Positions 7,562 to 15,844 of a stretch of 42,275 bases of DNA are shown piece after piece. The stretch comes from an uncultured Flavobacteriaceae bacterium (GTDB lineage Bacteria; Bacteroidota; Bacteroidia; Flavobacteriales; Flavobacteriaceae), in NCBI GenBank assembly GCA_947487895.1, contig CANKYF010000020.1:1-42275 (forward strand). Direction: 5' to 3'. The translations under genes were made by a program, and so were the position numbers. The notes beneath the pieces were generated by a model that searched no databases, was not told the DNA's origin, and saw nothing but the letters and a program-made list of their open reading frames with translations. Every line of letters starts with the position of its first letter. Within the stretch, counting starts at the first letter, position 1.

Positions 7562-8125
7562 ATGACACACCCTCTTCGTAAGCATATAGAAGAAATCATC
7601 CATCTTACTGATGAGGAATTTGAATTTATTCTCAGTCATTTTGAACAAATTAAAAAACGTAAACACCAATACTTAGTACAAGAAGGCGATATTGTAAAAA
7701 AAGAATTTTGGATCATAAAAGGCTGCCTAAAAAGCTCATTTATTGACAATGAAGGAAAAGAACATATTCTTCAATTTGGAATGGAAAATTGGTGGATTAC
7801 AGATTACGAATCCTTTGTAAATCAAACAGCATCTAAAATTTCTATTGATTGTATTGAGGATAGCGAACTCTTATATATTACTGCCGAAAATAGAGATGCT
7901 TTAACAGCCAAAATGCATAAAATGGAACGTTTTTGGGCTAAAAAAAGTAAATATGGTAGAATTGCGCTTCAAAACAGAGTGTTATCTCTTTTGCAAAATT
8001 CAGCTAAAGAACGTTATGATGTACTACTCAATCAATATCCTCAACTTTTTCAGCGTGTTCCAAAAAAAATGATTGCTGCCTATCTAGGCGTTTCTAGAGA
8101 AACTCTAAGTAGATTAAACTCTTAA
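7562..8125 (+). CDS. Crp/Fnr-family transcriptional regulator
   Basis: A 187-residue regulator: an N-terminal cyclic-nucleotide-binding-like beta-roll (about 15-110), a dimerisation helix (about 110-140) and a C-terminal winged helix-turn-helix. There is no cluster of Cys residues for an Fe-S sensor, and the cAMP-phosphate-binding RER/S motif of true CRP is not apparent, so the signal is unknown. The recognition helix reads SRETLSRL with R179, E180 and R184 at the spacing of the three residues by which E. coli CRP reads TGTGA. The protein ends three residues later. A TGTGA-N6-TCACT site and a larger GTGACA palindrome lie just downstream, ahead of the next operon. Confidence 0.88.
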   Translation: MTHPLRKHIEEIIHLTDEEFEFILSHFEQIKKRKHQYLVQEGDIVKKEFWIIKGCLKSSFIDNEGKEHILQFGMENWWITDYESFVNQTASKISIDCIEDSELLYITAENRDALTAKMHKMERFWAKKSKYGRIALQNRVLSLLQNSAKERYDVLLNQYPQLFQRVPKKMIAAYLGVSRETLSRLNS

Positions 8126-8150
8126 TCTCCCACATTAATTACTCTTAAAA

Positions 8151-8166
8151 TGTGATCTACATCACT
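8151..8166. promoter_or_regulatory. CRP-like operator TGTGA-N6-TCACT
   Basis: TGTGATCTACATCACT matches the CRP half-site arrangement TGTGA-N6-TCACA at 9 of 10 defined positions. It begins 25 bp past the stop of the Crp-type regulator and about 66 bp before the proposed transcription start of the 8252-9578 operon, an activator-like distance. It could serve the operon, or autoregulate only if the mRNA extends through it. Confidence 0.5.
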
Positions 8167-8172
8167 TTAAAA

Positions 8173-8197
8173 CTGTGACAAACCTCCTGTGTCACAG
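8173..8197. promoter_or_regulatory. Perfect 8-bp inverted repeat overlapping the -33 region
   Basis: CTGTGACA and TGTCACAG are perfect inverted arms separated by 9 nt; with one mismatch the arms extend to 11 bp (8170-8200). It contains TGTGA and TCACA but at a wider spacing than a single CRP site. Its centre lies near -40 relative to the start predicted from the CAACTTTG box (8211-8218). It might instead form a hairpin, but no T-run follows, so an operator is favoured. Confidence 0.5.
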
Positions 8198-8218
8198 CTT
8201 AAAATCGCTTCAACTTTG
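8188..8218 (+). promoter_or_regulatory. Weak Bacteroidetes-type promoter of the tautomerase-SDR operon
   Basis: CAACTTTG (8211-8218) differs from TAnnTTTG at one defined position, and TGTG (8188-8191), 19 nt upstream, differs from TTTG at one. A promoter with two off-consensus boxes overlapping a palindrome suggests activator dependence. The predicted leader is about 25-30 nt. Confidence 0.4.
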
Positions 8219-8251
8219 CAAGGAAATTATTTTTAATTAAAAGAAAATATT

Positions 8252-8452
8252 ATGCCTTACATTAATTTAAAAGTTACTGATGAACAGGTAACTAAAGAAC
8301 AAAAACAGAAACTAGTTCAAGGAATGACACAACTTCTTGCAGACATTCTAAACAAAGATCCTAAAACCACTCACATAGTTATCGATGAAGTACCAATTGA
8401 TAACTGGGGTTACAACAGTAAACTATATTCATCAACTTTAAAAATCCATTAA
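8252..8452 (+). CDS. 4-oxalocrotonate tautomerase-family protein
   Basis: A 66-residue protein of the small tautomerase family. The residue after Met is Pro (MPYINLKVTDEQVT), the catalytic base of this family once Met is removed. The helix EQKQKLVQGMTQLL and the strand THIVIDEVPIDNWGYN fit the usual beta-alpha-beta unit of about 62 residues. Family members convert enols and ketones or act on small unsaturated acids; the substrate here is unknown. It is the first gene of an operon: the SDR starts one base after its stop. Confidence 0.85.
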   Translation: MPYINLKVTDEQVTKEQKQKLVQGMTQLLADILNKDPKTTHIVIDEVPIDNWGYNSKLYSSTLKIH

Positions 8453-8453
8453 A

Positions 8454-9197
8454 ATGAAAAACAAAACAGTAATAGTTACGGGAGCCTCATCTGGTATAGG
8501 AAAAGCCATTGCAAAGTATTTTATAGATAGAGAAAGCAATGTGGTCATGACTGCTTCTTCAAAAGAAAATCTTGAAATTACATTTAACGAATTTGGCGCA
8601 CCAAAAAATGCAATTTGTTTAGTTGGTGACATTTCGAAAAAAGAAACGTCACAAAGATTAAGTGAATTAGCTTTAGATACATTTGGTACTATTGATGTTT
8701 TAATTAACAACGCGGGTGTGTTTTCGCCAAAACCGTTCTTAGAAGTTGAAGACAAAGACTTAGATCTATATTGGGATGTAAACCTAAAAGGTACATTCTA
8801 TGCATCTCAGGCAGTTATTCCGCAAATGCTTAAACAAAAAAGCGGCTCTATTATAAATATAGGTACTGTATTGGTAGATCATGCTATTGATGGGTTTCCA
8901 GCAACAGCTCCCTTAACAAGTAAAGGAGCTATACATGCTTTAACAAGGCAATTGGCTGCAGAATTTGGCAAAAGCAATATTAAAGTGAATACCATAGCAC
9001 CAGGAATTATTAGAAGCCCGTTACAAGGAAAAATGGGTGTTGAGGATGCCGATAGTTTAGCAGGTTTACATCTTTTAAACAGAATTGGCGAAGCTCATGA
9101 AATAGCTGAAGCTGCTTATTATTTAGCAAATTCAGATTTTATAACTGGGGAAACTATTAACGTAGCGGGTGGTCATACCATTGGTCATGCTATTTAA
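8454..9197 (+). CDS. SDR-family oxidoreductase with altered active site
   Basis: A 247-residue short-chain dehydrogenase/reductase fold. The cofactor motif TGASSGIG (residues 9-16), the NNAG motif (85-88) and the C-terminal dimer region ITGETINVAGG are intact. The catalytic YxxxK is not: where Tyr is expected the sequence reads P153-L-T-S-K157, and the preceding Ser position is Thr (INIGT, T138). The protein may use another residue, bind substrate without redox chemistry, or belong to an SDR subgroup with this changed signature. It is co-transcribed with the tautomerase (1-nt gap) and the NTF2-like gene (9-nt gap). Confidence 0.85.
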   Translation: MKNKTVIVTGASSGIGKAIAKYFIDRESNVVMTASSKENLEITFNEFGAPKNAICLVGDISKKETSQRLSELALDTFGTIDVLINNAGVFSPKPFLEVEDKDLDLYWDVNLKGTFYASQAVIPQMLKQKSGSIINIGTVLVDHAIDGFPATAPLTSKGAIHALTRQLAAEFGKSNIKVNTIAPGIIRSPLQGKMGVEDADSLAGLHLLNRIGEAHEIAEAAYYLANSDFITGETINVAGGHTIGHAI

Positions 9198-9206
9198 AAT
9201 TAAAAA

Positions 9207-9578
9207 ATGATGTATCAAGAAACTATAAATAACATAGAAACCCTCATCTCTAATTACTTTAATGGTATATTCTATGGAGATGTTGATAAACTAAACACTT
9301 GTTTTCACTCTAGCATTACGCTTTTTGGAGATATAAACGGTGCAGATTACTTGAAGAGTAAAACAGATTATTTAGACGGTATTAAGAACAGGCAAAGCCC
9401 TCATGATTTGGGTGAAGCTTTTAAAATGAAAATTATAGGAATAGATGTTATGGGTAAGATAGCCATGGCAAAACTTCATGTACCTATGTTAGGTTACAAT
9501 TACTACGATTATTTATCTCTAAATAAAATTGATGATAACTGGGTGATTGTTGGAAAGATATTTACACATGTTGAATAA
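9207..9578 (+). CDS. NTF2-like (SnoaL/lumazine-binding-like) protein
   Basis: A 123-residue single-domain protein of the cone-shaped NTF2-like fold: an N-terminal helix pair (ETINNIETLISNYFNGIFYG), then FHSSITLFGDINGADY and a curved sheet (MAKLHVPMLGYNYYDYLSL, NWVIVGKIFTHVE). It resembles the putative lumazine-binding/SnoaL-like group, which often accompanies oxidoreductases as an isomerase or binding partner. No signal peptide. Third gene of the operon; its ligand is unknown. ATG codons at 9207 and 9210 are both possible starts. Confidence 0.8.
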   Translation: MMYQETINNIETLISNYFNGIFYGDVDKLNTCFHSSITLFGDINGADYLKSKTDYLDGIKNRQSPHDLGEAFKMKIIGIDVMGKIAMAKLHVPMLGYNYYDYLSLNKIDDNWVIVGKIFTHVE

Positions 9579-9625
9579 ACAAACGTAATTCAAACATAAG
9601 CGGCGATCTTGCTTGTCGCTTTTGT

Positions 9626-10759
9626 TTACTCCTCACAAATCTCATTCAACACCCATAAATAATCAGCTCTATTACTCACAAAGTCTTTATCTGAAATATC
9701 AATAATTTTTACATTAAAGTCTGCAGATTGAGTTTTTAAAAAGCTTAAATAGCCTTCATTTATTTTCTCTAAATAGGCGTCTTCAATATTTTGCTCGTAA
9801 TCTCGTCCTCTTTTTTTAATATTCTCTTGTAGACGTTGAGTATTTTGGTATAAATACACATACAACTCTGGTTTAGCAATGTCCTTATACATTAAATAAA
9901 AGAGCTTTCGGTACAATTTAAACTCATCTTCTTGTAACGTAATTTTAGAGAAAATTAAAGATTTGAATACATCATAATCGCTTACAATAAAATCTTTAAA
10001 TAAATCTAACTGAGATAAATCGTCGCTAATTTGTTGGTATCTATCGGCTAAAAAAGACATTTCTAAAGGAAACGCATACCTAGACGCATCTTCATAAAAC
10101 TTAGGTAAAAAGGCATTATCGGCAAAACGTTCTAGAATCAATTTTGCATTAAAATCTTGCGCCATTAAAGTTGCTAAACTTGTTTTTCCTGCACCAATAT
10201 TACCTTCAATAGCAATATAATTATATTTTGAAAAGTTATATGATTTTCTAGGGTTCTTCAACCAAATTTTAATGGGTTCAAGCACTGACTCATCTTCACA
10301 TTCCTCCAATAAAACAATAACCTCTTTATGCAATTTTGGGTGTATAACTTTTGTTGCTATATCACTGAGTGGCTGTAATACAAAGCGTCTTTTCTCCATT
10401 TCTGGATGCGGTACTTGCAACGTATCTATATCAATAATTTGATCTTCAGCGAGAATAACATCCAAGTCAATCACCCTAGCCTCATACCCTTTACCATCAG
10501 AACGCGTACGTCCCATTTCCGTTTCAATTGCTAGTAACTTTTGCAAAACAGTTTCTGGATTCAAATAACTTTCCAATACCAAACATGCATTTAAAAAATC
10601 ATCACTTTCAAAACCAAAAGCAGGTGATTTATACACTTTAGAAATGAGCTTAATATTCCCAATTTCAACATGAATAGCATCAACAGCCTCTTGTAAGTTT
10701 TTAAGTTTATCACCTTTATTACTTCCTAAAGCTATATGGTATGTGGTTGACTGCATCAT
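9626..10759 (-). CDS. folK: FolK-deoxynucleoside kinase fusion protein
   Basis: A 377-residue bifunctional protein. Residues 1-140 are 6-hydroxymethyl-7,8-dihydropterin pyrophosphokinase, with LGSNKGDK, the Mg-binding RVIDLDVIL (D98, D100) and PHPEMEKRRFVLQPL; this enzyme makes the pyrophosphorylated pterin of folate synthesis. Residues about 178-377 are a deoxynucleoside kinase of the dCK/dGK fold, with P-loop GNIGAGKTS (186-194), an ER motif (LERFADNAFLP), a DRYQQ segment and the arginine-rich lid QENIKKRGRDYEQNI. The linker (140-178) is short. The fusion joins folate synthesis to deoxynucleotide salvage, which meet in thymidylate production. It is divergent from the AraC-type gene. Confidence 0.92.
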   Translation of the reverse strand: MMQSTTYHIALGSNKGDKLKNLQEAVDAIHVEIGNIKLISKVYKSPAFGFESDDFLNACLVLESYLNPETVLQKLLAIETEMGRTRSDGKGYEARVIDLDVILAEDQIIDIDTLQVPHPEMEKRRFVLQPLSDIATKVIHPKLHKEVIVLLEECEDESVLEPIKIWLKNPRKSYNFSKYNYIAIEGNIGAGKTSLATLMAQDFNAKLILERFADNAFLPKFYEDASRYAFPLEMSFLADRYQQISDDLSQLDLFKDFIVSDYDVFKSLIFSKITLQEDEFKLYRKLFYLMYKDIAKPELYVYLYQNTQRLQENIKKRGRDYEQNIEDAYLEKINEGYLSFLKTQSADFNVKIIDISDKDFVSNRADYLWVLNEICEE

Positions 10760-10776
10760 AGAAAAGGCAAATTAAA

Positions 10777-10808
10777 AAAAAGTAAATGGTTTCTTTTATA
10801 TTTACAAA
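10777..10808 (-). promoter_or_regulatory. Possible promoter of folK-dNK
   Basis: On the minus strand a TTTG box (10805-10808) is followed by 20 nt and TACTTTTT (10777-10784), one position off TAnnTTTG. The start codon at 10759 would lie about 11 nt after the predicted transcription start. Confidence 0.35.
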
Positions 10809-10876
10809 AGGTATTTATTCACAATTGAGTTCTTAAACTAATACATTGTAACCCCAATAATAAAAGAGGCAACTAA

Positions 10877-12280
10877 ATGCTTACCAAAGCAAAAAAAACA
10901 ACGCAAGAATATATTAAACGTTTAAACTATGCACTAGACTTTATAGAAAAAAATCTTGATGCAGATTTATCTCTTGAAAAAATTTCACATAAAGCGCATT
11001 ACTCTCCTTACCATTTTCACAGGATATTTTCAACAATTATAGGTGAAAATTTAAACGAATATGTAACACGCAAACGCATAGAACGTATAGCATCCATTTT
11101 GCTTTTGGGCACTAAAGATTCTATAAAAAATCTATCTTACAAATATGGCTTTAATAGTGAAAGTTCGTTCTCACGAGCTTTTAAAAAACACTACGGAATT
11201 GCCCCCTCTAAATTTAAATCTGAAGGACAAAACAAACTTAGCAAGATTGGTATAGAACCTTTTAAATCTGAAAAATACATTTGTGACATTAACAACATTA
11301 AAAAATGGGTTGAAATGAATGCACAAATTACTTTGAGAACAATAAAAGATATAAAACTTGCTAGTATTATGCATATAGCTGAATTCGAGAAAATGGGCAG
11401 TATGTATCAAAAATTAATTGAATGGGGGCATAAAAATGATGTTTTATCTACTTCAGATTTTCAAGCCATAACTATTTACCATGACAACCCTAATGTAACA
11501 CAAATCTTAAGAGTAAGATATAGTGCTTGCGTAACAGTTAATAAAAATATTAAGGCCGAAGGTGAAATTAGGCCTTATATTTTAAAAGGAGGTAACTATG
11601 CTGTTGGTCATTTTGAAATTAATTCTAAAGACTTTCCAAAAGCATGGAAAAGTATGTTAATCTGGGTTATTGAAAATGGTTACCAATTTAGAGATGCCGA
11701 TTATTTTGAAGAATATCTTAATGATTATAAAACACACCCTGAACAAAAACACATAATAAACATTTACATTCCTGTTGTACAAGTTAGTACTAAAAAAAAC
11801 AAAGCAAAGATTTCAAACTGTGAAAGTACAACAGAACAGAATCAAACCGTATTTGATTATTTTCAATTAATAAACTTTATGAAAGACATCAAGTCTTTCT
11901 TTGATAAAAAATATGGTTTAGATTTTAAATTTGGAAGTATTTATAAAGGAAGTAAAGATTTCTCCTATTTTTCATTGACTACAGAAGCATTAAAAAGACA
12001 AAAATTAAAATTTGTTCTTATTTTTAATCATAAAATACTGAACTTTAGAATTTGTTTATCTGGTCAAAATAAAAGTATTAGAAAAAAATATTGGAATCTA
12101 TTTAAGGGTAGCGATTGGAATACATACCGTTTGGCAGAATCGATAGATAATAGTTTATCTATTATTGATTATCTAATAGTAGAAAAGCCAAATTTCAATA
12201 ATATGGAGACATTAATAAATCAAATTGAAACAGAATCTTTTAAATTTATAAATGAAATTAGAAGTATCCTTGAACAATAG
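10877..12280 (+). CDS. AraC-family regulator with GyrI-like domain and a third, unrecognised domain
   Basis: A 467-residue protein. Residues about 12-112 form an AraC double helix-turn-helix (LSLEKISHKAHYSPYHFHRI, then LSYKYGFNSESSFSRAFKKH and YGIAPSKF). Residues about 145-300 form a GyrI-like effector-binding domain (RTIKDIKLASIMHIAEFEKM; ILKGGNYAVGHFEI; HIINIYIPV), which usually binds a drug-like small molecule. AraC-GyrI proteins normally end near residue 290-300; this one continues for about 165 residues (VFDYFQLINFMKDIKSFF ... SDWNTYRLAESIDNSLSIID) in a domain I do not recognise. No signal peptide. It precedes the queuosine-precursor transporter by 8 nt, so the two are probably co-transcribed. 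Confidence 0.85.
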   Translation: MLTKAKKTTQEYIKRLNYALDFIEKNLDADLSLEKISHKAHYSPYHFHRIFSTIIGENLNEYVTRKRIERIASILLLGTKDSIKNLSYKYGFNSESSFSRAFKKHYGIAPSKFKSEGQNKLSKIGIEPFKSEKYICDINNIKKWVEMNAQITLRTIKDIKLASIMHIAEFEKMGSMYQKLIEWGHKNDVLSTSDFQAITIYHDNPNVTQILRVRYSACVTVNKNIKAEGEIRPYILKGGNYAVGHFEINSKDFPKAWKSMLIWVIENGYQFRDADYFEEYLNDYKTHPEQKHIINIYIPVVQVSTKKNKAKISNCESTTEQNQTVFDYFQLINFMKDIKSFFDKKYGLDFKFGSIYKGSKDFSYFSLTTEALKRQKLKFVLIFNHKILNFRICLSGQNKSIRKKYWNLFKGSDWNTYRLAESIDNSLSIIDYLIVEKPNFNNMETLINQIETESFKFINEIRSILEQ

Positions 12281-12288
12281 AAAAGAGC

Positions 12289-12993
12289 ATGACACTAAAA
12301 GATAAACTAGCCGCCCAACGTATATACATGCTTTTAGGAGCACTTTTTATAACATCATTAGTAGTATCAAACCTCATCTTCCAAAAGTTTTTTTATTGGC
12401 ATCCTTTTGATGTTGAAATATTTGGAAGCAAACTTTTTGAAATTTCGGTAGGCATTTTACCTTACCCTATCACTTTTTTAATCACAGATTTAATAAGCGA
12501 AATTTATGGTAAAAAACGAGCAAACCAAATAGTCATAGCAGGTATTTTTGCATCATTCTTCTCACTCTTAATTGTGTATACTTCTAGCTTGGTTCCTGCT
12601 ACATCTTGGTCTCCGGTTGATAACAAAATGTTTGATACCGTTTTTGGTAATTCCATTCTCGCTGTTTTTGCCAGTATGATGGCTTATTTATTTGCGCAAT
12701 TTGTTGATATTCAAATTTATCATTTCTGGAAACGTTTAACCAAAGGCAAACATTTATGGTTAAGAAATAATTTTTCAACTTGGTTCTCTCAGTTTGTAGA
12801 CACTTTTACAGTAGTAGGCTTATTATGCCTATTCAATATTATTGCTTGGGATAAATTTTTAGGACTTTTATTAAGTGGATTTCTATTTAAAGTACTAGTT
12901 GCCGCATGTGATACGCCTTTTCTTTATATTGGTGTTTCCCTGTTTAGAAAACGCTTTAAATTAAAAGTAAACGAAGAAATTGATTTCATGTAA
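12289..12993 (+). CDS. Queuosine precursor transporter (YhhQ/VUT family)
   Basis: A 234-residue inner-membrane protein with about six hydrophobic segments (starting MLLGALFITSLVVSNLIFQK). It has the family hallmarks ILPYPITFLITDLISEIYGK near the second/third segment and WLRNNFSTWFSQFVDTFTV later. Members import the queuosine precursors preQ0 or preQ1 for tRNA modification. The length is normal for the family. It directly follows the AraC-type regulator, but there is no sequence evidence linking that regulator to queuosine. Confidence 0.9.
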   Translation: MTLKDKLAAQRIYMLLGALFITSLVVSNLIFQKFFYWHPFDVEIFGSKLFEISVGILPYPITFLITDLISEIYGKKRANQIVIAGIFASFFSLLIVYTSSLVPATSWSPVDNKMFDTVFGNSILAVFASMMAYLFAQFVDIQIYHFWKRLTKGKHLWLRNNFSTWFSQFVDTFTVVGLLCLFNIIAWDKFLGLLLSGFLFKVLVAACDTPFLYIGVSLFRKRFKLKVNEEIDFM

Positions 12994-13076
12994 AGCAGGT
13001 TAAATTTTAATTAAATATTAGAACCTTTCCAACCAAAACTTTTAGAATAACGTATATTTATTCAAAACCGTTACTC

Positions 13077-15710
13077 ATGAAAAAAGTTTTAAAGGTTACC
13101 GGAATAATTCTTCTCATAATTATCCTTTTATTAATTGCCCTTCCTTTTGCATTTCAATCTAAGATATCGGACATCGTAAAAAACTACATTAATCAAAACC
13201 TTAATGCAAAGGTAGATTTTAGCAGTGTTAACTTAAGTTTTGTTAAAGATTTTCCGCAAGCACACGTTGCTGTAAACGATTTGGTGATTACTAATTTTGA
13301 ACCATTTAAAGACGAAACTTTAGCCACAGTTAAAAACATTGCTTTTACAATGCCAATAAAAGAGCTTTTTAAAAAAGCAGATGATGAACCTATTGTGGTA
13401 AATGCTTTTAACATTGATGAAGCGCTTTTAACTTTAAAAACCGATAAGTTTGGTAATACCAATTATGATATTGTAAAAGAAAGTGAAGAAATTCCTGCTC
13501 AAGATAAAGAAGCTAGTAGTTTTTCTCTAAGTATTGAAGATTATAGTATCAACAATAGTGCTTTAACCTACATTGATCAAGCCTCTAATATGCACATTCA
13601 TTTATCTGAATTAAATCATGAAGGACATGGTGTTTTTTCAGCAGAAACTTCAGAATTAAATACTAAAAGCGAAGCCAACATAAGTTTTAAAATGGATAGC
13701 ACCAGCTATTTAGAAAACAATAATTTAAAACTAGATGCCTTAATTGGCTTAGATTTAAACAATAGTATTTACACATTTAAAGACAATAAAGGCTTTATTA
13801 ATAAGCTACCTTTAGAATTCCATGGCTCTATTCAGCAAAAAGGTGATGGTCAACTTATAGACATTACTTTTGAAAACCCAGAATCGTCATTCAAAAGTTT
13901 CTTAGCAGTAATGCCTAAAGCTTACACAGAAAACTTAGATGATGTTATTACTACAGGAGATTTTAAGGTTAATGGTAAAATAAAAGGCTTGAGTTCAGAT
14001 GAATCCATTCCAAATTTAGATATTAATATCACATCAAATAATGCGTCTTTTAAATATCCTAACTTACCAAAACGTGTTAAGCAAATAGATATTAATACCT
14101 CTATAAAAAATACCACTGGCAATGTTGATGACACCTATATCTATATTGAAAAATTAAACTTTAAAATAGATGAAGATATTTTTAGATCTTCAGCCACTTT
14201 AAAGAACCTGACTAAAAACATGTTGGTAAATGCCAACATAGACGGTAAACTAAACTTAGGCAACATTACTAAAGTCTATCCTATTGAATTTGACAAAAAA
14301 CTCAGCGGTATTTTAGAAGCTCACATAAATACAACTTTTGATATGAATGCTGTTGAAACTAATGCTTTTGAGCGTATTAAAAACAGTGGCTCTGCTAACA
14401 TTTCAGAATTTATTTTTTCTTCGGAAGACATAGTGAATCCCATTCATATTTCTACCGCAAATATGAAATTTAATCCTAATGTTGTTTTATTAAATTCTTT
14501 TGAAGCGAAAACAGGGGATAGTGATTTAGACGCTACTGGAAAAATTGAAAACTTATTAGGTTTTCTTTTAAGTGACAATAATTTAAAGGGAAACTTCAAC
14601 GTAAACTCCAACCTATTTAAGGTGAGTGATTTTATGACTGAAGACGAAGAAACCTCTACAGATAACAAAACTACAAGTGATGAAGAATCATTAAAAATAC
14701 CGGCGTTTTTAGATTGTACAGTAAATGCCAATGCTAAAACAGTTGTGTATGATAATTTAAATCTAAAAAATGTAAAAGGCACACTTGTTATAAAAGACCA
14801 AAAAGCAACATTTAAAGATGTTACTTCTAATTTATTTAACGGTTCTATTGCCGTAATTGGAAATGTATCTACCAAAGAAAAAACACCAACATTCGATTTG
14901 AATTTAGGAATTGATGGTTTTGATATTGAGCAATCTTTTACAAACATGGAATTGTTACAAAATCTTGCCCCTATTGCTAAATTATTTCAAGGTAAATTAA
15001 ATTCTACTTTGCATTTTTCTGGTGATTTAGACGAAGAGTTTTCACCTAATTTATCTAGTGTTTCAGGTACAGCTTTAGCCGAATTACTAACTACAAAAAT
15101 TAATACCAATAAAGGGGAGTTATTTAGCGCTTTAAAAAGTCAGATGAATTTTATAGATTTTGATAAATTAGATTTAAAAGATGCTAAAACTGAATTAAAG
15201 TTTGCTAATGGTGGCGTTAGTGTAAAACCTTTTAAATTAAAATATGAAGATATTGCTATCACCGTTTCAGGAAACCATAAGTTTGATAAAACAATTGATT
15301 ACAATGCCGTTTTTAACGTACCTGCAAAATACTTAGGAAGTGAGGTAAACCGTTTAATAGGCAAAATTAATACAGATGATGTTAAAAACATTTCCATTCC
15401 AGTAACTGCAAATATTGGTGGTAGCTATACATCTCCTGCTGTTAAAACAGATTTAAAATCGGCTGTTTCAAATCTTACAAAACAACTTGTAGAAATTGAA
15501 AAACAAAAACTACTTGATAAAGGTAAAGACAAAGTAACAGATTTATTAGGTGGACTTTTAGGTGACAAAAAAAATAAAGAAACAGATTCTACCGCGACTG
15601 AAGATGCAATCTCTAAAACAGACTCTACAGATACTACTCCAACTATAGAAAAAGAGGTGAAAAATATTCTAGGCGGTCTCTTAAAAAAGAAGAAAAAAGA
15701 CACAAACTAA
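13077..15710 (+). CDS. AsmA-family envelope protein
   Basis: An 877-residue protein anchored by one N-terminal transmembrane helix (residues about 7-26, VTGIILLIIILLLIALPFAF). It is followed by the AsmA N-terminal domain (KISDIVKNYINQNLNAKVDF, LSFVKDFPQAHVAVNDLVI) and a long beta-rich periplasmic body. The AsmA_2-like C-terminal domain (SGTALAELLTTKINTNKGEL, then VSVKPFKLKYEDIAITVSGN) precedes a Lys/Asp/Thr-rich tail. AsmA-like proteins form beta-groove tubes bridging the two membranes and are linked to phospholipid transport and outer-membrane homeostasis. It is a single gene between the transporter and rpsU. Confidence 0.85.
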   Translation: MKKVLKVTGIILLIIILLLIALPFAFQSKISDIVKNYINQNLNAKVDFSSVNLSFVKDFPQAHVAVNDLVITNFEPFKDETLATVKNIAFTMPIKELFKKADDEPIVVNAFNIDEALLTLKTDKFGNTNYDIVKESEEIPAQDKEASSFSLSIEDYSINNSALTYIDQASNMHIHLSELNHEGHGVFSAETSELNTKSEANISFKMDSTSYLENNNLKLDALIGLDLNNSIYTFKDNKGFINKLPLEFHGSIQQKGDGQLIDITFENPESSFKSFLAVMPKAYTENLDDVITTGDFKVNGKIKGLSSDESIPNLDINITSNNASFKYPNLPKRVKQIDINTSIKNTTGNVDDTYIYIEKLNFKIDEDIFRSSATLKNLTKNMLVNANIDGKLNLGNITKVYPIEFDKKLSGILEAHINTTFDMNAVETNAFERIKNSGSANISEFIFSSEDIVNPIHISTANMKFNPNVVLLNSFEAKTGDSDLDATGKIENLLGFLLSDNNLKGNFNVNSNLFKVSDFMTEDEETSTDNKTTSDEESLKIPAFLDCTVNANAKTVVYDNLNLKNVKGTLVIKDQKATFKDVTSNLFNGSIAVIGNVSTKEKTPTFDLNLGIDGFDIEQSFTNMELLQNLAPIAKLFQGKLNSTLHFSGDLDEEFSPNLSSVSGTALAELLTTKINTNKGELFSALKSQMNFIDFDKLDLKDAKTELKFANGGVSVKPFKLKYEDIAITVSGNHKFDKTIDYNAVFNVPAKYLGSEVNRLIGKINTDDVKNISIPVTANIGGSYTSPAVKTDLKSAVSNLTKQLVEIEKQKLLDKGKDKVTDLLGGLLGDKKNKETDSTATEDAISKTDSTDTTPTIEKEVKNILGGLLKKKKKDTN

Positions 15711-15844
15711 AGGTTAAACACAATAATTTTCACTTTAACCAAAAGAAATCATCCATATTATTAGGTTTTTTTAATTAAAAGCTTAAGTTTTGCAAACGCT
15801 TTTAGGAAAAGCCTAAGAAGACACAATAGATACAAAACAAACAT

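Noticed and set aside
14444-14947. 167-codon open frame antisense to the AsmA-family gene
   Set aside because: It lies wholly inside a well-supported gene, and the frame is open because of its codon bias.
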